From assembly GCA_008729055.1 (NCBI GenBank), contig SDUX01000002.1, forward strand, positions 1,306,496-1,370,495: 64,000 bases of DNA, read 5' to 3'. Below are positions 10,601 through 21,141 of the stretch, one piece after another; position 1 is the stretch's first letter, and every line of letters starts with the position of its first letter. Made by a program: the position numbers and the translations under genes. The notes beneath the pieces are model-generated. The model was not told the DNA's origin. It saw nothing but the letters and a program-made list of their open reading frames with translations, and ran no database searches. This DNA is from Pyropia haitanensis (lineage: Eukaryota > Rhodophyta > Bangiophyceae > Bangiales > Bangiaceae).

Positions 10601-12511
10601 AAATGCTTCTCTCTCTCTCCGAATCCCCTCACTTCTTGCCTCTGGATGCGTCCACCAACTGTAGGCAGCACAGCTTCACCAGCGCCCCCGTTCAGGCCTT
10701 GTCTTCTTGACCGATCCACGCACAAAAGACCCACACGCATGCAAAGAACGAACAAAAAAAGAAATACCAAAACACGCAGCAAAACACACGGCCTGAACAC
10801 ACTGTTAGACACCATGATGCCACTCATGCAGTACGAGGCACAGATGCACAAACAGATACGCGCGTCCATTCCCTCCAGCTGCTCGAGACCCCGGCGAGTC
10901 ATCAAGAACTCGCGCTGGCGCTTCACATCTCCCATAACCTTGCCCAACGGTTGGGCAGACGTGGACCCGAGCACCTACAGCGATGCCGCCGATGATCGAT
11001 GTCGACTCGAGCAAGTGGAAGGTCATCGGGAGCCTCGCGGGGAGAGAGGCGAGGGGCGTGCGTGCAGGCGCGCGTCAGCGTGGGGGACCGTGCCAACTCG
11101 GTGTGAGACGGCGAGCGGAGGTTGGAAGCCAGTCTACGGCACGGCCTGCGACTCAAGCTCCAGGGCGCGCGGCGTCTCGATTCTGAGACGTTGGGATCGG
11201 ACCTTCTCGAAGAAGAGTTTGGTGATCGACTCCGAAGCCTTGGAAGGTAAGTCTGATCGATGCACTAATTTGTCACGTCTGCGACCTGCCTATTGGTTGA
11301 TGAGCCCGAACCTCCCCCCTCCCCTTACTTGGGGTGCATCCAAGTGTTCCATGAAGAGTGCTGACGCTGCAACGCCTTTCGTAATTTGCTGCCCGCGAGA
11401 TTGTCACTCGGCAACCTCGCGGCACGTCACGCGCGGCCGCGTGATCGTCGAAGTGCGGGGAGCTCCCGAACTCGCCCAGTCACAGGCTCACCACGTGGCG
11501 ACGAGCCGTTTGTGAGTGGACATAGCGAGGCACAAGGGGCCCCCCGTACATGCCCCAGGCGGCTCGGGGTGTCCAGAGAGGAGACACTCGAGCTGTAACG
11601 CAGTCGCGTCTCGCGGATCCAAGTATGTCTTGTGGGAGACTGTTGACTTGTACATGCGATGTGTGTATGTGTGTGGGCTGTGTAGGCCTTGCGTAGCGGA
11701 TTCGGGCTTTAGTGACAGTGGCTGCAGCCGCGGGCCCGCGTGGCCCCCTATCCGCCATGTTCCTCGACGGCATCTCTCTCGCGCACCGCCATGACAGCGC
11801 TTGTCGGTGCTGTCTGTGCCGTCGCCCCCCTCGCTGCCGCTACCCCTGTGCTGCCGCTTCATGAGCGGTGTTGCGCCCGCCACGCTGGCCCGCCGTCGCT
11901 TTAGCGGCCGGCTTGCCCTTCGTACGCAGCGGGCAAGAAAAGGTAGCGTGGGCTAGCGAAGCAACCCGCATTGTCAAATGGTCGCGGTGGCCGTGACCAG
12001 GTCAGAGGTAGCCAAATCCTATCTCCGCGCCTGAACTTAGGCACTTGGATTAAATTTGCAATGTCTTGGGTAAGTTGTTTCTTTAACGGTCCAATGAGAG
12101 CGTAGGACTGTTGGCCGTCACCCCGCGACACGCCAGTGACACGGGCGCCCTCACGAGTTTTTGTCGCGGGAGGGGTCTTGTCGCCAGCTCCGGGGTGAGA
12201 AACGAGCCCATCGCCAGAGGCAGTCGATGGCCTGCGCGTTAGGCCAAACTGGGCCAGTCCGGAAGCCATCGAAGGCCCATTCCGATGGGCCGGTAGCCAT
12301 CGCGCGGCGCGTTGGGCTGCCGATGGGAAACCGGGGGAAACGTGACGATGTGCACACCAGCGGCCGGGTGGCCTCCAGCGAGGACGCCATGCCCTCCTGT
12401 CCACGAGGACCCCACGCCGCCGTGTAGGGTCGGCGTGCGTCTGGTGCAGCCCCGCCGCGCTGACGCTGCTGGGAGAGGGGGGGCGGCGGGCTGGGCCGCC
12501 CGCCCTCCTCC
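7684..12511. other. Long intergenic region between CenH3 and the Ser-Pro gene
   Basis: This holds the CenH3 promoter side, a small tandem repeat (7958-7999) and several islands of lower GC (about 8400-8560, 10,000-10,350, 10,740-11,300, 11,600-11,700, 12,000-12,110). Long frames at 8816-9772 (minus) and 10,340-11,515 (plus) have no recognisable domain. Splice-like signals around 10,850-11,250 are discussed in the findings. No tRNA or rRNA was recognised. Confidence 0.5.
7958..7999. repeat. Three tandem copies of a 14-bp unit upstream of CenH3
   Basis: The unit GGCACGTCGTCGAC (first copy with a TAC end) is repeated three times head to tail, about 275 bp upstream of the CenH3 start. Each copy contains ACGT and two copies contain GTCGAC, so it could bind a regulator, but no function is shown. 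Confidence 0.8.
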
Positions 12512-12517
12512 TATAAG
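12512..12517 (+). promoter_or_regulatory. TATA box candidate for the Ser-Pro secreted protein gene
   Basis: TATAAG stands out in a GC-rich context 233 bp upstream of the ATG at 12750, with a C-rich leader between them. The distance implies a long 5' untranslated region. Confidence 0.55.
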
Positions 12518-12749
12518 AGCCCCACGCCCCTTCCCGCACCGCCCACCGCCGCACATCCCCCCACCAACAGGGTCACGTCGCGGTCCACCCCGTGTACCCA
12601 TTGTCCCCCCCCCATCCCCCCGTCCCCCCCCTCCCCTCATCTCCCCCCCCCACCCACCATCCCCAGCCGCCCCATCCCCCACCGCACCGCCACACCACAC
12701 CGCCCCACCTCTCCCCACCCTTCCCCCCCGTCCCCGTGCCCACCTCGCC

Positions 12750-12907
12750 ATGGTCCGCTCCGCCGTCCTCTCCGCGGCGCTGCTGCTCGGCGCGGCCGCC
12801 GCCGCGGCGGCCGCCGCCGCCGCCCTCCCCCTGGTCCCCCCCTACCCCGTCGCCGCCGACGCGGCGGCGGCGGCGGCGGCGCCGACCGTCGCGCGGCAGT
12901 TCCCCGA

Positions 12908-12949
<42 letters not shown>

Positions 12950-13253
12950 ACCCGGCGGCGGCTTCCCCGAGCCGTCGGACGAGCCCGCCGAGAGCGTCGA
13001 CCCGTCGGGCGAGCCCGACGAGTCGGCCGACCCGTCGGACGACCCGGTCTTCCAGCTCCCCAGCGAGGAGCCCGAGGAGACCGCCGCCGAGACCGCCGAG
13101 CCGGGCGGCGGCGGCTTCCCAGGCGACGCCACGCCGTCGCCGTCGCCAGTGCCGACGCCGGCAGCGACGCCGGCGGCGGCCGCGCCGGGGCAGTCGCTGG
13201 CCGACCTGCTCGCGCAGCTGCTGGGGCTGCCGACCGCCGCGCCGCCGTCGTAG
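12750..13253 (+). CDS. Small secreted Ser-Pro/acidic repeat protein
   Basis: The product is 167 residues. The N-terminus (MVRSAVLSAALLLGAAA) is a strong signal peptide. After a poly-Ala stretch comes a Ser-Pro tract of about eight dipeptides, then an acidic Pro/Ser/Glu/Asp region with repeats of the type EPSDEPAES and DPSGEPDES, a second Ser-Pro segment and a short hydrophobic end (SLADLLAQLLGL). The ATG is in a strong context (CGCCATGG), follows a C-rich leader and has a TATA box upstream. The composition suggests an extracellular matrix or wall protein, possibly O-glycosylated like hydroxyproline-rich glycoproteins, but no family is recognised. The gene is convergent with the sorting nexin gene. 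Low complexity makes a false call possible; signal peptide, promoter and leader together favour a real gene. Confidence 0.6.
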
Positions 13254-13692
13254 GCGGCGTTCGCGACGTCGCCACTGATGGCGGCGTGTGGGGGAGCGGG
13301 GGGAGCGGGGGGAGCGGGGGGGAGCGGGGGGGGGCGCCTGCACTTGTACATTTCGGGGGAGGGGTCCGGGCTGGGGGTGCGGCTGACGGCGGCGTCGCCG
13401 CCCCCGCCCCCCGCCCAGCGTAAAACTATTAGGCAGCCCCGGCGCACCCGCCGTTGCGGCCGCCCCGCGTGGGGCGCCCACCCAAAAACCCAGACCGTAC
13501 CGCCACGCCGTGAGCAGACGCCCGCCGCGGACCGCACCGCGGGGACAGCCGAGGCGCACGCGGCGACACGGGCGGCGACCACAACCGGGGGGCCACGCCG
13601 CGCCGCCGGCGCGCGGCTCTACCTTCCGCTCCCCCCCCCCCCCCCCGCCGTCAGGATCCGCCTCGCCGCCGCCCGGCATTGTCGCGGTGGCC
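13254..13692. other. Convergent intergenic region, no gene seen
   Basis: GC-rich sequence between the stop of the Ser-Pro gene and the likely end of the sorting nexin gene. It contains short GGGGGAGC repeats around 13,290-13,330. Confidence 0.5.
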
Positions 13693-13806
13693 TCACCGGC
13701 GGCGGTGGCTCAGCACGTCCTCCTCCTCCCACCCGTCCGCGTCAGCGCCGCGGCGCCGCGGCGACAGCGGCGCGTCGGGGGGGGCGTCTCCACCGGCGGG
13801 CGCCCG

Positions 13807-13842
<36 letters not shown>

Positions 13843-14452
13843 ACCACCGCCGCTGCCGGCGCGCGTCGACCGCGCGCCGCGGCCGCCGCCGCGGTGGCCC
13901 CGGTCCCGGACCGCGTCGGCACCAGCCGGCGCGGCGCCGCCATGGCCCTTGCCCCCCCCCCCCCCCCCCCCCCACCGTCGCCGGCGCCCCCATCTGCACC
14001 CCTCCCCCCGCCCCCCCCCTCCCCCCCCCCTCCCCCTCCGCCTCCCCCTCCGCCTCCCCCTCCGCCTCCCCCTCCGCCTCCCCCTCCGCCTCCCCCTCCG
14101 CGTCGGCCTCTGCAACTCCGTCGCCCTCCCCCCCCCCCCCCCCCCCCCCCACCACCACCACCCCCTCCGCATACTCGCGCCACGCGCCGACCGCCCGCGC
14201 CGCCCGGGCGGCCGCCCCCCCCGCCTCTGCCCCCACCGCGGCGGCGAGCGCGGCGACCCCCCCCCCCACCGCCGCCTGCACCGCCCGCCGCAGCCGCCGC
14301 AGCTCCCCGTTGCTCGCCGCCGCGACGCGCCCATAGTGGCCCCGCGCGCGGACGAGCGCCGCCTCGGCCGCCGCCGCCGCCGCGCGCAGCGACGCGGCCT
14401 CGCTGTGCTTTTGCGACGACGCCGCCGACGGGGTGCGGCCGCCGCGGCCGCT

Positions 14453-14491
<39 letters not shown>

Positions 14492-15672
14492 CGCCGCGTC
14501 GCCGTCCGCGTCGCTGCGGCCGCCGTCCCGGTCGCTGGCGGCGGCACCGCCGCCGCCGCCGCCGCCGGTGCCCGCGGCGGGCGCCCCCCCGCTCCGGCGG
14601 CGGTCCCCGCCGACCGGCTGCCCCCCCCCCGACACGTACAGCGAGCCGGTCGTCGCCTCGAGGCGGTCCCGCAGCTTGACGTACACCTCCAGCGCGTGCT
14701 CGTACGCCTGCTGCTCCTCCCGGCGGGTGGCGAGGATCTTTTTCGCGCCCCGCGCGGCGGCGGCGAGCTCCGCCAGCACGTCCCGCAGCCGCGCGTGCGC
14801 GTCGTCGACCGCCGCCGCCGCGTCGGCGGCGGTCGGGTCCCCGCCGTCGCCGCCGTCGCCGCCGCCGCCGCCGCCGCCGCCGTCCGCCGCCGCCGCCACG
14901 CCCGGCGGCACGCCCCCCCCGCCGCCATCCCCGCCGCCACCGCCGCCACCGCCACCGCCACCGCCGCCCCCCCCACCGCCACCGGCGCCGCCCCCGTCCC
15001 CCCCCGGGGCACCCCCCCCCCCCCCCCCGGGCGGTCCGCCACCCCCGCCGGCAATCCCCCCACGGCAAACCGCCGCGGCGGCGGCGGGGCCACCAGCGGC
15101 GGCCACCCCCCCAGGGCGGTGGCGAACCGCCCGCCCTCGCCCTTGCCCAGCGCGCCAAGCGCGGCGGCCACCCGCCCGTCCGCGGCGGCCGCCGCCGCGC
15201 GCGCGACGCGCGCCGCCTCGACCGCCGCGGCGGCAGCCGACAGCGCCGCCTCGAGGCCGCCAACGTACGTCTGCAGCCGCGCCAGCCGAGCGTCGCCGCC
15301 GACAATGCCCACGCCGCCGCCGTCGGCGTCGCCGCCGCCGTGGCGGCCGCCCAGCGACGCCGCCGACGACGACGCGGCGCCACTGCCGGGCCGGCCCCGC
15401 CGGCCGCCGCCGCCGGCCGCGCGCCCCCCCCCGCCAATGCCGCCGCCACCCCCCCCCCCCCCCCCGCGTCGTCGCCCTTGTCCAGCGCCCGCCCCAGCGC
15501 CGCGTTGAGCAGCCGCCCCCCCTGCCACGCCTTAAACTCGGCCCACCGGCGGAGGGACGCCAGCCCCCCCTCGTCCGCCTCCCCACCACTCCCCTCCCCC
15601 TCCCCGTCCCCGCCGAGCCCGTCGACGCCGCCACGGCCGCCGCCGCCGCCGCCGCCGCCAGCCGCACCAGCC

Positions 15673-15716
<44 letters not shown>

Positions 15717-16214
15717 CGGCCGGCGCCCCCCCCCCCCCCAGCCCGACGCGACGACGGCGGGCCACCCCCCCCCGACGCCAAACCCCAGAAACGCCCGCAG
15801 CCGCCGGTCCCGCCCGAGCACCGGGTGCGCCGCGGCGCGCCTGAGAAACGCGGCAAGCCCCGCCTTGCGGGCGGGGAGGTACGCCCAGCCCGCCGCGAGG
15901 CGGCCCGCAAGGGACAGCGGCGGCAGCTCGGGGACGATGAGGCCCTCGTGGGCGGCGGCGAGGCCCGCCGCGAGGCGGAGAAAGTCGGGCAGGGTGCGCG
16001 CCACGACGAGCGTGCGGCCGCCCAGGGGGGTGGTGACGACAAAGGTGGTCGCCGAGTTGGGCGTCGCGGTCGGCGTGGGCGGGCCGCCCCCGCTCGCGTC
16101 GCTGATATAGTCGACGGCGATGAGGGCGTAGGGGAGGGCGGCGGGCGCGCGGGAGGGGGGGGGAGCCGGGGGGGGTCGCCGCCGCCGCCGCGCCGCCGCC
16201 GGCCGGCCCGTCGC

Positions 16215-16246
<32 letters not shown>

Positions 16247-16768
16247 CCCCCCCCGCCGCCGCCGCCGGCGCCACCGCTGGCGGCACCCCCCCCGCCCCCC
16301 CCGGCGGTGCGCCGTCCCCGTCACGGTCCCGGTCGTCCCCCCCCCAAACCGCAGCGGGTCCCGCAGCACGCTGTCGTCCGAGTCACTCCCGTCGCCCGCG
16401 TGCGCGACGAGCACAAAGTGCGCGGGCGGCCGCAGGCCACCGCCGCCGCCGCCGCCGCCGCCGCCGCTGCCGCCACCACCACCACCACCACCACCCAGTG
16501 GCGGTGGCGGCGGCGGCGGCGGCGGGGGGGGACGCCGCCGTGGCGGCGGCGGCCGCCCGCCGCCCGGGGCGGCGGGCGGCGGCGGCAGGCCCGCCGCGGC
16601 GGCGGCCGATGGGAGCGCCGCGCCCGTCAGCGGGTCGACGCTGCCGGCCGCCGCGGCCGCCGCTGCCGCCGCCGCCGCCGGGGGGGGCGGGGGGTCCGCC
16701 GCGAGCAGCGGGTGCGGCAGCAGCGGGTGCTCAAAGGCGCTGTCGGGCCAGGGGGCGTCGGCGGCCAT
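13693..16768 (-). CDS. PX-BAR sorting nexin (SNX1/2, Vps5-like), frame broken at several homopolymers
   Basis: Domain fragments lie in family order on one strand but in different frames. The likely start is the ATG at 16768 (MAADAPWPDSAF), followed by a Gly/Ala/Pro region. A PX domain lies at about 16,150-15,770 (ALIAVDYISD, then RTLPDFLRLAAGLAAAHEG and IVPELPPLSL). Next is an amphipathic segment (WAEFKAWQGGRLLNAALG, 15,546-15,469). BAR helices follow in two other frames: LARLQTYVGGLEAALS (about 15,290), KKILATRREEQQAYEHALEV (about 14,745-14,680) and GELRRLRRAVQAAV (about 14,310-14,270). A Gly-Glu-Ala repeat and a tail ending at 13,693 close it. PX domains bind PI3P and BAR domains sense membrane curvature; SNX1/2 act in retromer recycling from endosomes. 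The frame changes coincide with C/G runs, so indels or small introns are both possible, and the exact protein cannot be given. Confidence 0.75.
14029..14100 (-). repeat. Six tandem copies of a 12-bp unit in the sorting nexin tail
   Basis: The plus-strand unit is CCTCCCCCTCCG, six perfect copies. In the coding frame of the upstream BAR helices it reads as a Glu-Gly-Glu-Ala repeat. Its low complexity makes assembly length uncertain. Confidence 0.85.
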
Positions 16769-18975
16769 GGCGGCGCGCGCCGCCGAGGGGAGGGGGGGGG
16801 GAGGGCGGACGCAACCCGGGGGGGGGGAGAGGGGAGCAGGGGGGCAAAGCACGTGGGGAGCAAAGGGGAGGGGGGAGCGGGGGGGGGGGTTGCAGCCAGT
16901 CGGGGGGGGATGGGCGTGTGCCCGGGACGGGGCGCGAGCGGGCAAGGTGGGGCGCGGCTGCCGAGCAGGGGGAGGGCACGTCGGTGGCAGCGGGGCGCCG
17001 CCAGCAAGGGGGGGGGGGGGGTTCCCCGCACCGCGGCAGCAGCCAGACCGCCTGTTTCGCAACCGTCAAGTTTGGGGCGGCGCCGGCCCTCGCGGTGGAT
17101 CTGCTGTGTATCCGGCGCGCCGCCTGCGGGGGTCCCCCCAGACGCGCCCGCCGTGCGGCGGTGGAAGCGGGCGGCCCGAAATCAGTCGTCGGTTTGGTCG
17201 GCTCCCGGTCCGGCACGGCCGCCGCCGGCGGCCGCCCCGAGCGGGGCCGCCCGCGGCGGCCGACGCATCCACCGCCAGCCGCGGCGGTCCACCGCGCCGC
17301 CGCCACTGGCCACGGCGGGCGGCGGCGGGCGGCGCTGACGCGGGCGGGCGCCGCGGCAACGGGCCGCACCGCGGTGGGGGCCTCTGTTTCTTTTTTTTTT
17401 GTTGGCGCCGTCGGCGCGCCCCCCCCCCCCTCCGCCCGCCCCTCTTGGTCGCAGCCGCGACGGGCGCGCCACGGGCGTCGTTGGCGTCGCGGCCTTGTGT
17501 CGTGGGGCGGATTGGCGGTGCGCCGGGGGGGGGGGGGGGGGGGGGGGGGTGGGTGGGTGCCCCGTCTGCCGGCCGCGCCGCGTGGACGCCACGGCCGCCG
17601 CCGTGCCGCGGCGGCGGCCGCAGCGGGGATGCGCGGAGGGGCGGCGGGGGGGGGGGGGGGTGGGAGGGGGGAGGGGCGGGAGGTGCGCGACGGTTTGGGC
17701 GTCGTAGACTGCGGGGGCGGCAGCGGCGGACGGGGCGGCGTTGGCGGTGGCGGAGCGGACGTGCTGTGGCCGCGGTGGCAGGGGCGGTGCCGACGCGTGG
17801 CGGGCGGTGGGGGCGCCCCGCCAATGGGGGGACGCGCCGCCCCGCCGCGTGCGGCGCCGCCGTCGCGGCCCCCCCGCGGTGGGCACCGCCGCGCCGCCGC
17901 CGCTGCGCGTCCACGGCGGGCCGCCGCGGCGTCGACGGGGTGGACGGCCGCCGCCGCGGCCACCCACCCGTCGTTGCCGACGGGACGCGCCGCGCCGCTC
18001 GGCTCGCCGGCAAGGGCGGCAGACGCGGAGCGCCTCTGCGGCGCGTGTGGGGCGTGCCGCCTCTTTTGCGGTGGGCGCCGCCCGTCGGTGCCGGCCGTGG
18101 GCACCCGTGGGGGGGGGGGGGGGGAACCACCCGGGCGGCCATCGCGGCGGCGGCGGCGGCGGCGGCCGCCGTGGCCACCAGCGCTGGCGCACACGGGTCC
18201 GCGTCGCGTCTTTTGTGTGAGGGGGCGGCGGGGGGGGGGGGGGGGGGGACCGGCGCGTGGGGAGGCGCGCCGACGGGTGCTGCGTGGGAGTCGAGGCTGG
18301 GAGGGGGTGGTGGACGCCTGGGGGGGGGGGGCGACACCCGTGTAGGCCACCCAGCGATACTGTGTCTGTGCTTCCGCTAAACAGTAACTGTTGCTCGGAC
18401 GTGCAGGTGTGGATTCATTGGTTCAGGCAGCGATTTCGTGCACCTCCACGTACTGTCAACATCCATTTTTTATAGGGAGCACCAAGAGGTTGGGGGGGTG
18501 GGAGGGGATGGCTGTTGGTGGTGTGGGTGGGTAGGTGGGGCAAGACGGGTGCGGTCTGTCTCGCGGTTCGCCTCGTCCGGCGAGTCGGTCGCGCTGGGGC
18601 CTGGGGGTGCCGCCGCGGACGCCGCTGGCACCGCGCGCTGCGCTCGCCAAAACTGACGGCCGCGTCCCCCCCGTATGGGGTACGTAGGTTCCTGCCTACC
18701 AGCGCGCCCCTCTACTTTGCCTGCCCGTGCCCCTCGTGGTTTTGCCTGTCCGTGCCCCTCGCCGTATGGAATATGCTGCCATCTCAACCGGCACCCCACG
18801 AGTGGCCTGAATCCGGCGCAAACAACGCAGGCGCGCGTCCCTCCCAACGTACAGTACTCGCGCGTGTGCGGCTCATCTCCCCCAAGAGGGGGAGGCCCCC
18901 TCTAGCTAGGCAGCCCAACGCCGGCGAGCCTGCCGCCCTCGCACCCCGCGTCCGACGCCGCTCCCGCTACTCTGC
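16769..18975. other. GC-rich region upstream of the sorting nexin, no gene seen
   Basis: Simple repeats and G runs dominate to about 18,330, then a lower-GC stretch (18,340-18,480). Very long frames on both strands are pure low complexity. The first about 150 bases are C-rich on the minus strand, as expected for the sorting nexin leader. Confidence 0.55.
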
Positions 18976-21141
18976 TCAACCCGCAGTCGGGCCGCCGCCG
19001 CACGCGGACGTCCGCCGGATCCCGCGGGAGAGGGAGGCGCGCGCGTCCATGGCGACGGCACGTGGTCCCCCCTCTACGGCGCCGAGCTCTGCGACGCCAT
19101 CCGTGTCGCCCAGCCCAGTTTCCTGCAGCTTGCCCGGCTGACGCTGCCGCCACAGGCGCCACACACAGTAGACCACGACGAGAGACACGAGCATATAGAT
19201 GAGGGCCATCCCGCCCGCGACGAGGGCCACCAGAGCCCGCCGGTAGCCCAGGCGGGAAACCATGATCAGCGAGTAGGAGCGGAACAAGAGGTGGCCGCGC
19301 AGGTCGCGCTGCACTGTCCGCGTCGGCTGAGCTCCGTCTTCCCCTGAGCTGCCCACCAGGTCCAACGAAAGCTCGTCGCGGAGGGTGGCGCCCCGCCAGT
19401 CCGCGCCGGTAAACTCCCGGACGACCTGCTGCACCGCCGCCGCCATGGACACGAGGCCGGCGAGAAAGACAAAGAGCAGGACAAGCAGCTCCCGCCGCCG
19501 CCACTCGCTGGTGCTTGCGAGGAGCACCACCAGTGCCACGAGCTCGGGGGCCACGACGATTACAGCCAGCAGCAACTCCGAGTTGGTGACGGGTGGCTCG
19601 GGCGGCTCCGCCGCAAACACCGTGCGGTCATACGACTGGCTCAGGGCCTGGAGGGAGGCCATTAGGTTGTCAAAGCTGCGCGTCTTGTGCGCGCCGGATT
19701 CGTGCACGCGCTCGAGCATCCGACGCACCACGTGCTCTGTGGACGCGTTCACCCCGGCGAGGGGCGGCGTCACGACGCACGCGCGGATGGCCGACGCGAC
19801 GGCCACCTCGGACGAGCTGTTGGGGTTGATCTCCCGGGAGCCAACGCCCCACAGCCAGGGCGGCAACTCCACCACCGAGTCCCGCCCTGTGGGCGTGATG
19901 TGCCGCACGTTGTCGTCGGGCACGCAGGGCAGGAGCGTCGGGTCCGACTCGTTGGCGTACAAGTGCCACAGGGCCTGCCGTCCCGCCACCGTGATGGGCT
20001 GCTCCAGCGGCATCTGCCCGCGCTCGTTGATGCGCGGGCGCAGCGGCGCCAGCTTGACCGCCGCGGACTCCGAGCCCGTGCACAGCCGGTCTGCGTGTCG
20101 CACAAAGGACCGCATCGGGGGCTCGCAAAAGACAAACGCCACCGCCTTGAGCCACTTGGACGAGCCCGTCTCCTCCCCGAATGGGCTGCCCGCCCACGAC
20201 TCGTCGCGGTCGTCAATCGCCCACCGGTTGTAGTTTCCAAACACGTCGAGGTTGTTCTCCTCTCGCCGTCGGGCCGAGGCCTTTACGATAAGACCCACGT
20301 GGGCCTTGACCGTGTTCCGCCATGGGGCCACCCGCTGGAGCCACCTGGGATCCGCCATCACCGCCCGCCCCAGAGAGAGGAGGCCGTCGTCTGTAATGGA
20401 CAGCGTGCGACGGGGGGCGTCCGACTGGTTGAGACCTTGGCCAAACTGGAGCGGAAAGGTGAGCACCGGTAGCAGGCTGCTGTTGAGGTCTCTCCGGCTG
20501 TGCTCAACAATGGCCAACGCGCTCATGTCTGCACAATCTTGCAGGAGACAGGCAGCGACGGTCACGCGGGACACGGCAATGGCGTCAAACTCTCCCGTAA
20601 ACCGCAGCACGCCACCGAAGAAGGAGTTTCGATGGAGAGCCAGCAGCCGATGCACCATCTGTTCGTAGTGCAGGCCGGCGTCCTGGTCCATGTCCGCGCC
20701 GAGAGGGGTGTGCACCACGTCCTCCACCACACCTTGGCGGGTGGGTGGTCGCGACCGCATGTCCAACAGGCGGCGGTGCGCGGCCTGACGCGCAGCTGGT
20801 GTGCCGCTCCCTCGGTGATAGTATGGGTCCTTGTTGGTCTTGGAGGCGCGCAGAGCCTGCTCCACGGGGTCCTCCACTGGGGACGCGCACGTCCCGTTGC
20901 CGCCAGCCACAAACACTCGAGGGGTGCTGACGTGCTCTTGGTAGAAGTAGCCGCGTCGGCCACCGATCATGGGCGAGCGGGTGTCGCATGCCAAAGAAGG
21001 GAGGGTGTGGAAGAGGCCGACGACTGCCTCATCGGCCGCGCTTGGCGGAGGCGGAAAGGACAGCGTGCCCGGCTCAGTCGCGAGAGCAGCGCCCGCAACG
21101 CATAGGGCCGTCAAGAGGGAAAGACACCAGACAGCGTGCAT
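18976..21141 (-). CDS. Multi-pass membrane glycoprotein of unknown function with large luminal domain
   Basis: The product is 721 residues if translation starts at the ATG at 21141, chosen because it opens a signal peptide (MHAVWCLSLLTALCVAGAALA). The frame extends about 96 codons upstream without an obvious N-terminal feature. Residues about 24-520 are a large, less biased ectodomain with Cys residues and several N-glycosylation sequons (NGT, NSS, NQS, NES, NAS). Three hydrophobic segments follow at about 522-542, 551-569 and 637-665, with a loop of about 65 residues between the second and third, and a polar tail of about 55 residues. I do not recognise the family. Codon use and composition are more ordinary than in the surrounding repeats, which supports a real gene. 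It probably sits in the plasma membrane or endomembranes. Confidence 0.75.
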   Translation of the reverse strand: MHAVWCLSLLTALCVAGAALATEPGTLSFPPPPSAADEAVVGLFHTLPSLACDTRSPMIGGRRGYFYQEHVSTPRVFVAGGNGTCASPVEDPVEQALRASKTNKDPYYHRGSGTPAARQAAHRRLLDMRSRPPTRQGVVEDVVHTPLGADMDQDAGLHYEQMVHRLLALHRNSFFGGVLRFTGEFDAIAVSRVTVAACLLQDCADMSALAIVEHSRRDLNSSLLPVLTFPLQFGQGLNQSDAPRRTLSITDDGLLSLGRAVMADPRWLQRVAPWRNTVKAHVGLIVKASARRREENNLDVFGNYNRWAIDDRDESWAGSPFGEETGSSKWLKAVAFVFCEPPMRSFVRHADRLCTGSESAAVKLAPLRPRINERGQMPLEQPITVAGRQALWHLYANESDPTLLPCVPDDNVRHITPTGRDSVVELPPWLWGVGSREINPNSSSEVAVASAIRACVVTPPLAGVNASTEHVVRRMLERVHESGAHKTRSFDNLMASLQALSQSYDRTVFAAEPPEPPVTNSELLLAVIVVAPELVALVVLLASTSEWRRRELLVLLFVFLAGLVSMAAAVQQVVREFTGADWRGATLRDELSLDLVGSSGEDGAQPTRTVQRDLRGHLLFRSYSLIMVSRLGYRRALVALVAGGMALIYMLVSLVVVYCVWRLWRQRQPGKLQETGLGDTDGVAELGAVEGGPRAVAMDARASLSRGIRRTSACGGGPTAG

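Noticed and set aside
10340..11515. Plus-strand ATG frame of 391 codons
   Set aside because: No recognisable domain, irregular composition, and it reads through the splice-like donor at about 11,246.
14433..18380. Plus-strand frame of 1315 codons
   Set aside because: Antisense to the PX-BAR gene in its left part and simple repeats in the rest; no domain.
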